Shown: positions 54,507 through 64,000 of the stretch, piece after piece
Position numbering within the stretch: position 1 is the stretch's first letter
Layout of the letters: the number at the start of each line of letters is the position of its first letter
DNA from: Bilabrum cf. latius
Lineage: Eukaryota > Bigyra: Bicosoecida > Bigyra > Bicosoecida
DNA: 64,000 nt
Reading direction: 5' to 3'
Assembly (NCBI GenBank): GCA_965178125.1
Contig: OZ237741.1
Coordinates: 992,001 to 1,056,000, forward strand
Translations under genes and position numbers: made by a program
The notes under the pieces: generated by a model
Databases searched by the model: none
What the model was told of the DNA's origin: nothing
Seen by the model: only the letters and a program-made list of their open reading frames with translations

Positions 54507-57500
54507 TCATGTAGCACTATCCGAAGACGACGAGTGGCCAGACCGGCTAATCTCCGACGTGCCGATACCACCAGACTCAGTGTTCTCCAGCACACTCGGT
54601 AGCGAAGCTACCGCAAAGTGACCAAGGGCATGCTGCTCGGCTGGCTTGTGCGCTCCTGCGGCCTAGGCAATGGTCACCACACAACGGGCTGACGGATCAC
54701 GAGCACCTCCTGCTGAGCCAGCGGCGGTAGCTGCCGCTTCATGCTCGCTGACTTCTGCAACATTGGCTGGTAGAGCACTAGAGTCAGCTCCATGACCCGA
54801 TCTTCCAGCCCCTTGCCCCCGCAGCCTGGATAGCATCTCTTCTTCTTTGTCAAGCAGCTTCACCCTCGCTTCTGACCTGCGAACACCAAGGGCCTTGAAG
54901 TCTCGGTAGGCTGCCTGCTCCGCAGCATGCTGCCCTACATTAGCGCGGCGGCAATAGTGCAGGTTGGGCCACAGGACGCGAACCCGAAGCCTCCGACTGT
55001 ACACCTCCAGGATGGCTCGCTCCTCGGCCTCCCGAGCTTCCCGACTCCTGTTCTTGCGCGCTTGCTTGGCTGATGGTGCTGAAAGAGAGGCACGCTGGCC
55101 CTCCACCTGCGGATGCAGAAGCCGTCTGGTAGCTGCAGTTGTACCGTCCATACATTGGGAAGCGCCGATGAGACTATGAGTTGGAGGTATCGAATCAAGC
55201 ACCAGCGCACTGGTTGCAGTGGTGCTTGCACTCGATCCAGTGCCATCAGAAGCACGATCGATGTTCCAGCGCTATTCAATCATTCGCTGCAGCTGCCGCT
55301 CGATTTCGGGATCACCGGTAGCCCCGGGCAGTCGCGACACAGGCAGGGACATGCCGATTCGAAGCACTTCTTGACGAACTGCTGCAGCGGCTGAGTTGTC
55401 GGGCAGCAGGAACGGATGCGCTGCCAAGATGCCTGCGTCGTACCGCAGGCTGGCGTTAGGCTCCAGCAGCCCACGGAGCAGGTCCACACATTGAGGACTG
55501 ATGTCTCGAGGGAGCATTCTCCAGCTAATTTGCCCCACCCGAGCAGCAGCAGCTTGCTGGTTGGCCGTGAGCCCATTGAATGGGAGCTTGCCGGACACGA
55601 GCCAGAAGAGCGTCACCCCAAGCGAGAAGTAGTCGCTGGCCTTCTGTCCCTGGTGCATGAAGAGCTCAGGGGCCATGTACATCGGAGTGCCGGCGATGCC
55701 TGCAGCGAAGGGGCGCTATTCGCGATGGATGACATCGCCATGCGGAGAAGCTCTGCTGCTGTCCTGCTGATTTGATTTCAATGAAGACGTTCGCCCAAGA
55801 GTCCTGTCAGGTGCAGGTGCAGCGCTGCTTGCTTCGGGCCACTGAAGTGGCGAACAAGCTGCACCAGTATGAGCACCTGCAGGTCTTGTGGGAGCCTTGC
55901 CACCTGCTGCGCTGGCTCTGACTGGCTCGGGGAACAGGAAGCCGAGCAATCTGCTGGATGCGGCTGCAGCGATGCCCTCGAGATCTTCATCGCCAGTTGC
56001 TGTGTCGCCAGTGAGCAAATGCAAAGTAAACGACCGGTATTGATGTGACGCATCCTGGACATGGATTGCTGCAGGACCCAGTTTGTCCCCCTCACGATGC
56101 ACATCAAATGCTGTGCCCGCGTCCTCAAGCTCGGCCAGCTCACCGGCCGAACTATCATCAGTACCAGTCAGGAACACGACTGCGTCAAACAGGCTCGGTT
56201 CCTCCCGCAGCAGGGATCTGCCCTGCAGAACTGAGGAAACTGCGGTGACTGCTAGTAGTCCACTGGAAGCGGACTCGAGCAAGTTCGCCAGCCTTAAAGG
56301 CGAAGCAGCATCAGGTGATGCCACATCAGACGTGCCCGCAATGAGCAGGACTGCCGTGGCACACTTGGGAGAATGTACCTGCGCACGAGTCCTATCGAAG
56401 GTTGTCGTACTGGTTGCAAGTGAATCGACTTTCAATGTTCTGCCGCTACAGCCAGCAGCGAGACCGCTGTAAATCTCTGCATCTGCTGTCGGCAACAGCA
56501 GCGGCAGGGCAAGCCTGACCTCATCGTGGTTCAGGAGATCCTGCGGCACCCAAATAGCCTTGGCAGCCTTGGGGTCTAGGCTCTAGTCTCGCAAAGCTAA
56601 GCCTCCCTTTGATTTGCCTGAAGATCGAGGCGAACGAGATGACACGTGCTCAGCAGAGCTGTTTCGAGAGTTGCCACCCTACCTTGAATAAGCCTCAAGC
56701 CTGCCCCGACTAACGGCTTCAGACCCACTATCTGTCGACGTTACAGAATTGTCACGACGAGCGGCTGATGCTGAGTTGATCGCTGGAATCTACACGGCCA
56801 ATCCGAAGTCAATCAGCCGAGCATCCTGCGCGCTTGACATGAGCACATTCGAGGGCTTCAGGTCCCGGTGCAACACCCCGGCGTGATGCAGCTTCGCAAT
56901 CGTCCTGGCCAAGCTCCTTGCAATCGAACGCACATCCGATTCATCGACGCGCCACCGGCCCGGCTAGCCACGCACGAGATCGCGCAGATTGGAGCCGGTG
57001 ACTCGCTCCAGCACGATGGCTACTCTGGGCTCATCCACGACGACCCCGAAGATGCGGCAGGGCCCCGGGATATCCTCAGCGGCTGCCCGCGCGAGTGTCA
57101 CCACCTCGTTGCGGATGACATCAGCCCGCAAAGATGCCCGCCTGGCTGTGTGACCAGCCGAGAACGAGCGATCCGAAAGCTCGCCCGGACTGCCGCTACG
57201 AACGCTGATCTTCAGAGCAACATGCTTGCCGGTAGCTCGGTGCTGAGCGGCGTATACTTTAGCGAATCCACCCTCGCCCAAGAGCTTCAGTAGCTTGAAG
57301 TCATCAAAGGACATCCACGATCTGCTTTCAAGCACAGCACTGGGGGAGTGGCCAGCACTAGAGTGCTCTTCATCATGGATCGCCCTTCCAACTACATAAT
57401 ACGCTGTAGGTGATGTGGTGTTCAACGCAACGCTGTTTGGATGCGCGCCCTGGCTATCGCCGAACTAAGCTCCAGCAGCGCAGGCTGACATATCCACAGC

Positions 57501-60500
57501 CGGTACGGAGCTGACTTGGATGAAGATCCGATGCACAGGGGTAGCCAGCGATCCAGGAGTGGATGCACCCACGCGAGCAAGGCTGCCATGATTCGCCTCG
57601 CCTACCTACCGCAGCCATGCGGCCACTTCCGTGTGCGCCCCACTGCCTGCTCCATCTCCAAGGGCTACCGACAGCGCATCTTGCCAAGCCCGTGCCCACG
57701 CAGGTGGCTCGAAATGCTGCTGTTGATCACCACCAGGAGCTGGGACCTCACATACCCTCCAAGTGCCAGGCGTTGTTTCCTCAACCATGCACACTGCATA
57801 CGAAGTACCAGCCCGGTGGAGACCTGCCGTGACTGCTGGAATCAATGGCAGTGATTGGCTGCACTGTAGCACACCTTCCCACTCCAAGCCAACAGCTTTG
57901 GAATCCGCGCTGTCTTCTCTATGCAGCATGCAAGCAATCCAGGGATGCTATTCGCGAACTGCCACAGCCACTGCGGGAGACAAGCTGACGCCCGTGGCAT
58001 CTGCATGGGTCGCTTGTGCTGATCCAGATATCGACATGCTGCTGGCAATGGCCCCACCCGCACCCTGCCCGCTGTCCCCGTACTCTACAGTGACGGGGTC
58101 GTGCCCGACGAGCCAAGCACACACTTCGCCCGTGGCGATACCGATCGAAGGTACAATCCCTACGCGCATCTACTCCAGCGTGTGGCGCACAGAAGCAGCC
58201 AGCTGGCATGCCCCAAGCACAGCCATAGTGCTTGCATTGCTGCCTGTAGAGAGCACACTATCAGTTTGCACCTCTGATTGACTGTCGAACCAGCCGAGCT
58301 GAATCGTATCCGGCCCCACACTGACGCGAAGCGCCCCGAACTGCGCACACACCTGATCGATTGACCTGCCGATGCGTCGAAACAGCGCTAGGGTAGCAAG
58401 GGGCCCCGCAAGATCGCTGATCGGAGCAAATCGGCCTAGCCTCAAAGTTAGCACAGCGCCATACCCAAGAGACGCTGGTTGTCCGGCTATGGGTAGTGTC
58501 TATTGGGGGGAGGCAACGTGACTGGAACGCGATCCAGACGTTGCGGTCAACTTGGCCAGAACTTGTCTCGGCATTAGTGTGGTCGCAGCTTGCTCCATCA
58601 CCTAGCGCTGCTACTCCTGACTCTTGCGTGTGCTCTTCGCAGCATGCCTCACCCTTGTCAGAAGGGCAAGCGATTCGCTGCTGTCGATGAAGTGCGTCAA
58701 AGCAAACTGCACGACGTACACCGATGATATAAGGGTAGTAAGTATCCGTAACACGTCCGCGTTGCTTTCGGCTGCGTCGCCGAGAAACTCGTTGCACCTG
58801 TCAGGCGCTGCTGCTGGGCCAAGGATCCAGCTGCGGATTGCAAGGTATAGGCCGTTCCCGGATGACATACCTAGGCCGAAGACGGCCAGAAAGGTCCACA
58901 TGGATGTACCGCACGACTTAATTATGCCGACAGCTAGTAGCATGGTCGCAATGACAGATGTGTTGTTCAGTAGCTCGTTGTTCTGCGCTGTGCAAGTCGC
59001 AACGACGATGTCTAGTCGCGTCAGCAGCTTGTTGGCGGCTTGAGCGAGCGCAGTCCCTGCAAGGTACGTCACACCTTCCGTTTCTGATATCCTCCCGAAG
59101 TATATATGCGCATATGCACCACGTGCAACCATTGTAGTGCTGATGAGTAGCATGGGAAGGTAGATGAGGAAGATCGGGAGCCAGCCCACTGATGGGGAGT
59201 CAGGCGCAACACCGGCCTGCTCGTCAGCAGCTCTTTCAATCCGATTCATGATCACGGCCCCTAGGATGCAATCGATAAGCTAACCAACCCCAAAAAGCAA
59301 TATTATTGCTGGAGATTGCAATGCCATCCCTGTAGTAGCGTGGTAGTCTACAGGAAATCCCCACGCCCGGCCGGTCATAGTGTGGGCGCGAGCCTGAGTG
59401 GCAGTTTCACCAGCTTGAGGCAGGATAATACCAGACAGCGGCTCAAACCTCGACGGTGCGCTTCTTGGCACGTCAGATTTGACACCTCCATAGTTTGCTA
59501 CGGGGGCGAAAGATGAAGCTGCGCCACTATTTCTACGATTTGCGGCGCTGTCCTTGCTGCTACGATTTGCACCGTGCAAGAACTGCACCGCCCAACGGGG
59601 CGGGAGCCACTCGCTCGGCGACCTGGTTCGAGCGGATGGCTTGCATGATGTGAGAGTATCCCTGTCAATGAGACTGAATAGAAGCACTCGAATGGATCTT
59701 GCACACTCCTGTGCAGTGGTTGACCTTTGTGCGGTTGTTGTTGGTGCTTCTGCCGTTGGACTGGATTGTTGCTTACGTTCGTCAGCAAAGCACAGCATGA
59801 CGCGCTGTTCACCAGGTTCATCAACCGACTCGCGCTTCGCTTGATGATGCTCACACTAGGCGGCAGCAGCTGCACCAACAGCTGCCGGAGTGCGGCTTGA
59901 ACTTCCCTGCGTGTACATCTTGGTTGCCACACCGCGATTGGAGGGCTGAACACCCTACTCGATCATGGAACGAAGCATCTTGCATGCCGCAAGCACTCGC
60001 TACAAGCGCTTCAAATCGAGTACAAAACTTGAACGATGCGTCTCCTACTCTTCCTCATGGACATCATGAGACACGATTGCCAAGTGCCATTGCACGGCCG
60101 CTTCGGTTGCCGCTTGCATGGATTTGAGCGTGCTATCAATACGGTCGCACGTCCTGCGACCCAGCACAACGTGACACATTGCATCAGGCTGAGGACCCGC
60201 CCCAACCAGAGTAGCACCGCACAATCGCTTGGCCTCGTCCATGCCGCCCCCGAAGGCGTGCCACTCTTGCGGCTGCTGCTACTCGCCCAGCAGTCCGATG
60301 GACATCGAGCTCTGCGAAGAGGACGGGTAAGACACTCCAGCGACCAATGTGTAGCCGGTTGCATCACGCGACCTGATGGACGCAGATAGGGCGTGCTCGA
60401 TTGCGCATAGGCACTGGAACGCTGTCACGGCTCGCTGCTCGCTGTGGTTGAGCACCGGGCAATGCTTGGGGGGCGTCCTCAGGCCAACCGCTCCAACCCA

Positions 60501-62696
60501 GCTCGATGATGTCACTGAGGGCTACACAAGGGTCGCAAGCCTGGACGGCTCGGTGCGAGTATCAACGCTGCCACTCGACGATCCTGATGGGGGACTTGCG
60601 TTTGCCCAGTGGTTGTGAGGCAGGTGGCAGGCTATCTTGTCCATGGCGAGAGCCGACGCAAAGTGTTGAAATGGAAACCGCGCAAGCCATGCAAGCGACT
60701 GCCTTTGTGTTTTGCTAACGAGACCCATAGCAGTGATGGAAATTTTCAGGCCTGGCCCTTGACCCTTTGATTGCATCGCCGAACGGAACAACTTCGAAGC
60801 GCGGCGCAGCACGCCAGCGCTCTGCATCGCCGCAGCCCTGGACTTAAGGTTTTGGCCCAGAAAGTCGTAGCGATCAAAGAGTGAGCAGAGAGCAGCTTGA
60901 TCCTCGCGATCTTGGTCAAGCTCTGGCCGGGTGCCAGGCAATCGAAGGTGGGCCCTATCTGATGCCCTCGTTCTTTCCCCATCGCTCGCCCTTCGTGCTG
61001 CCAGAACCACAGGCTTGGTCTCGAATGCAGTGACACCAGCATCTAGGCATTCCTGCGCAAATGACGGCACCTGGCTCACCACTGTGCGCAAAATGGCAGT
61101 CTGTTGCCTGCGCGCTGCCACAGTTGACAGCAGGAGCTCCCTTTCGGCCATCTCAGCACGCCATCGGAGGTACACGGAATCGATGCCCATGACGATGGGT
61201 ATGAGCATCGATTCAAGTATAAGGAGTGACACAAGAAAGAACGTGATACCGAGCCCATTCAGCCCCACAGGACTCGCGAAGTCATACCTAGTGGCAGCTG
61301 GAAGCAGGTCAATGTCCCCACGACCGAGAGGCCAGGAATCCCCAAGGCTGCTGATCACTGCGTGTAGCACTGCTGTCCAGATCGTGTAGAATAGCTGCAG
61401 GCCGACCCACGGAATAGCCGCCCTATCATAGTCCAGTCTGGCCAGCGCGGGCCATAGAATCCACATGGAGAGGACCTTATTGCTGCCCCTACCTGGCCCA
61501 ACGAACAGGTCCAGTGCCATGCCCAGGATCGTGAACAGAACAAGCGTACCGACTGGGATGCCAATCATCCCGAGGAATCGGATCGCTTCTAGTAGTCTCT
61601 CCTTTGGATCCCTCGACCAATTAGCCTCAAACGGTCGGGCCCCGTCGCTTGCAGTACCGGTGCCAGTACTGACCATGGCATGATAGGCCCACCCCGATGA
61701 CCTGCCCGCCGACGGGGACTCTGCGACCATTGCTTCGCTGGATGCATTTAGTCTCGTGTCCCCTTTCCCTCCATTGTCATATTCCTGACCTCCAACCTGT
61801 GAACCAGCTTCCTCGCGGACCCGCAACGGTCTGAAACCCGATGTAGATGCCAGAGCTCCAACGTGGCATGGGCCCACGGCAACCTCGCCTTCGAGCATGG
61901 TCTCGTCAACGGACTCTTCAGAGGGCAGTACCTGGCGATAGCCTGCCAAGGAAACCATCCGCTTTGAAGTGGACTCCTTCGAGGTTGCACTTTCTGGCGT
62001 GGTGCGAGAAGCAATTTCGCTGGGCATGCGCATGCTGTCTCGGCTATCAATGCGGCTTGCTCCTGCTACTCGTTCACTTGGACCGGCTCTACTTGAATTG
62101 GCGGGGAGTGATAGATCATCCCACAGTTTGTGAGCCCATACGGTTGCCATCTGTCGCCCGCGATCATCTGAGCCCGCGTGGGGAGGTAGACAGCACTAGC
62201 TGGTGTCCCACCACAGGGGCCACATGCAGAGCAACAGCGATCTAGCCAGGGTTACCACGCAATGGCTGTTCAGGTTCTCGCCATTCACGGTCAAATGGGA
62301 CTCATAGATGCACTCTTGGCAAGGCATCCAGTTTACACGATTGATGTCTTTCGTTTGACCCGCGGACTCAACTTGCGCCTCTAAACCTGGTTGGCTAGGA
62401 TCAGCACCCGACTGCTGCGAAGAGCCATCTTCAGTGCGTGAAGTCGCCCGAACATCTTCAAGTATCGAGGCCCAAGCTCGAAGCCAACAAGATGATGCAG
62501 CAGAAAGTAGCGCAAGGCACACGACAAGACCAACAACGGCTGCAGGATCTGTCGGTCGAGCAGACATGATAGATGGTGCATCACCGGCACCTAAGGCACG
62601 AGGCGACAGGCAGAACCCAAATACCACGACTGCAAATAATGCAGTTGAGACGGCCCAGCATGAAATTATTGGCAAATTGCTGACCCCTACTGCCAT
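54507..62696 (-). CDS. Giant membrane protein: two TM/cyclase-like modules plus Ser/Thr kinase
   Basis: A single frame of 2,729 codons from ATG 62696 to TGA 54507 with 22 TAG codons (62196, 60522, 60279, 60045, 60000, 59955, 59856, 59280, 58611, 58602, 58500, 58170, 57948, 57606, 57465, 56964, 56790, 56679, 56583, 55716, 55272, 54663) and no TAA or TGA. Order: N-terminal TM segments, TM block at about residues 370-500, degenerate cyclase-like domain (about 750-855), second TM block (1105-1350), cyclase-like domain (1410-1580; VPSIGIATGEVCAWLVG then EYGDSGQG), then a kinase from about 1790: LLGEGGFAKVY, VALKI, LHRDLKPSNVL, DFGLAV, and after an insert AGTPMYMAPELF and DYFSLGVTLFWLVSGKLPF. The cyclase domains lack the usual metal Asp and Asn/Arg residues, so they may be regulatory. 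Kinase motifs are intact. Ends 230 bp from the convergent pyruvate carboxylase stop. Confidence 0.82.
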
Positions 62697-63090
62697 GACT
62701 TGCGCTACTTCACTTCTACTGTCCGTTTGCTCTTCACCAGCTGCTGTGTGCCGGGTCAAGATTGGAGAGTGGTGATTCGAAATCAAGTCATGAAGGAGAA
62801 AAGTACATAAATTCAAAACGAGCTTAATTTTCCCCGACAACACCGCAAAACTAGCGCAGCAACATCTCACCTCTCGAGATCACCGCAGCCCATGCAGATA
62901 TGACATCCAGTTCCTGCACGAACCAATTACTCTAGTTGAATTGCACGAGCAGTATAATCACAATTTCTGAGCTACAGGCAATGTTTTGATGGCAATCGAG
63001 AGAGCAATGGAGGACCAAAATCACAGAAGCTTTACGTGTCTTCATCATTCATTTCTAGACGGTCGCAAGGCCGTGCGACGTCCGGCGATA
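62697..63090. other. Intergenic, 5' of cyclase-kinase
   Basis: 394 bp between the cyclase-kinase start and the duplicated pyruvate carboxylase segment. It presumably holds the cyclase-kinase promoter. No other feature recognised. Confidence 0.5.
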
Positions 63091-63443
63091 ATCTCTACGC
63101 CGGACGAGAACGGCATCGTGGACGTCGTCTTTGAGCTGAACGGCGAGCAAAGAAAGATCGGTGTCACCGACGCTGAGTTTGCCAAGTCTGGCATGGCAAA
63201 GACGGTCAGAAAGGCGGACAAGGGCAAGCGAGGCGAGCTCGGTGCTCCCATGCCCGGCGTGGTGGTGGCTGTGAAGGTAGCGGTCGGAGACGAGGTCAAG
63301 GAGGGTGAGCCGTTCGTTACGCTGAGCGCGATGAAGATGGAGACGGTGGTGGGTGCACCCACTGACGGTGTCGTGAAGGAGGTATGCATCGGGACCGGCG
63401 ACACGGTGTCGGCCGGCGACGTGCTCGCGGTTGTGGGGGATAC
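63091..63443 (+). pseudogene. Duplicated biotinyl-domain fragment of pyruvate carboxylase
   Basis: About 353 bp nearly identical to 53921..54273, the 3' end of the pyruvate carboxylase gene, including the AMKMET biotinylation motif. Differences are scattered single bases, many synonymous. The copy lacks the biotin carboxylase and carboxyltransferase domains. It lies inside a 208-codon ORF (62986..63612) whose flanks are unrelated and which reads past the original stop. It is most simply a truncated duplicate, though expression as a short biotinyl protein cannot be excluded. Confidence 0.85.
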
Positions 63444-63561
63444 CGAGTTGCTTGTGTTTCATTATAGGGATATACCTAGTCTGGAGCGACAATTTATGCA
63501 CATCACCTCTGTCCAAGGCATCGTATTGGGAGCCCTGCAGCCAAGCTTCACGTGCTGTCAA

Positions 63562-64000
63562 TCAGGTTTCGCCATCCTAAGAAGACGTCCGCCCAGTCCG
63601 ACTGGACTCTGACATGCCATTCCCACCCGACTCGCTAAGCTCCTGCACACTTGGCAAAGAAGCAACCGCAAAGCGACCCCAAGGATGTCGACCAGCTGGC
63701 TTGTGCCCTCCTGCGGCCTCTGTAATGGTCACCACACAACGGGCTGACGGATCACGAGCACCTCCTGCTGAGCCAGCGGCGGTAGCTGCCGCTTCATGCT
63801 CGCTGCCTTGTGCATCATCGAGTGGCAGACCGCTAGAGTCAGCTCCACGTACCGATCCACCAGCCCCTTGCCCCCGCAGCCTAGTTCTCATCTCTTCTTC
63901 TTTGTCAAGCAGCTTCACCCTCGCTTCTGACCTACTCACTCCAAGGGCCTCCAAATCTCTGTAGGCTGCCTGCTCCGCAGCAAGTTGTCCGATGACGACG
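63562..64000 (-). CDS. 3' end of a second cyclase-kinase paralogue (cut by window edge)
   Basis: The minus-strand frame entering from the right edge matches the C-terminus of the gene at 54507..62696: AAEQAAYRDLEALGVSRSEA, RVKLLDKEEEM, RLRGQGAG, GSEHEAAATAAGSAGGARD and RCVVTIT. It ends at TGA 63562 after an in-frame TAG at 63577. Where the first copy has TAG (54663, VTIA-TAG-AAGAHKP), this copy has GAG (VTIT-E-AAGGHKP). A full-length paralogue probably continues beyond the window. Confidence 0.88.

Noticed and set aside
57930-58460. Active adenylyl or guanylyl cyclase
   Set aside because: The fold-level pattern is present but the metal-binding Asp and transition-state Asn/Arg positions are not conserved, so I call it cyclase-like only.
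2780-62696. TAG-interrupted genes as pseudogenes or sequencing errors
   Set aside because: Interruptions are only TAG, never TAA, TGA or frameshifts, and they recur in many unrelated intact genes with preserved catalytic motifs.
63091-63443. Independent acetyl-CoA carboxylase or biotin carrier gene
   Set aside because: Near identity to the 3' end of the pyruvate carboxylase gene marks it as a recent partial duplicate.

Overview
The window is nuclear DNA of a GC-rich, flagellated protist. It carries spliceosomal GT-AG introns, eukaryotic ribosomal protein S9, Cdc14, an FYVE protein, a UBE2Z-type E2, mitochondrial complex III subunit QCR7, a mitochondrion-targeted pyruvate carboxylase and the ciliary protein DRC7. 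Nothing in it is bacterial, viral or plastid-encoded, and the lineage cannot be named from this sequence alone.

The main result is a non-standard genetic code: TAG is a sense codon. Translated with the standard code, almost every sizeable gene breaks into pieces separated only by TAG. Read with TAG open, the pieces join in one frame. I count about 76 in-frame TAG codons in 16 genes. They include 17 in one 2,500-codon gene and 22 in one 2,729-codon gene, neither of which contains an in-frame TAA or TGA. Of 20 gene ends I can place, 18 use TGA, 2 use TAA and none uses TAG. Alignment columns, coiled-coil context and a glutamine-rich tail favour glutamine as the meaning. Glutamate, lysine or leucine are not formally excluded.

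Layout. 0.6-2.7 kb: exostosin-type glycosyltransferase (+). 2.8-10.6 kb: very large TmcB-like PAS membrane protein (-). 10.8-14.3 kb: coiled-coil FYVE protein (+). 14.6-17.4 kb: GNL3/nucleostemin GTPase (-). 17.7 kb: tRNA-Gln(CUG). 18.2-20.8 kb: a divergent pair, a 3-hydroxyisobutyrate-dehydrogenase-like enzyme (-) and a secreted PQQ-type beta-propeller (+). 21.1-22.3 kb: UBE2Z-like E2. 22.5-24.5 kb: minisatellite, then eleven 154-bp tandem repeats that run into a second, inverted tRNA-Gln(CUG). 25.2-27.8 kb: an unidentified repeat-bearing gene and a PLAC8 protein. 29-31.4 kb: an LRR/hemolysin-III fusion. 31.8-35.3 kb: PPP-type phosphatase. 35.7-39.3 kb: DRC7. 39.5-43.1 kb: UPF0598 (-) and CDC14 (+). 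43.6-45.2 kb: RPS9 (-) and QCR7 (+). 45.3-50.1 kb: a repeat protein with D-I-x-G-A-x-P motifs and a His-rich zinc transporter. 50.3-54.3 kb: pyruvate carboxylase. 54.5-62.7 kb: a giant membrane, cyclase-like and kinase protein. 63.1-64.0 kb: a partial segmental duplication of the junction between those last two genes.

Genes are closely packed, often divergent with 90-370 bp between starts or convergent with 100-250 bp between stops. There is no operon logic. Cilium and signalling functions (DRC7, TmcB-like PAS protein, cyclase-kinase, PPP phosphatase, Cdc14, FYVE) dominate and carry most TAG codons. RPS9, QCR7, UBE2Z and the propeller carry none, and pyruvate carboxylase has one, in its targeting peptide. 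No tRNA with a CUA anticodon lies in this window.
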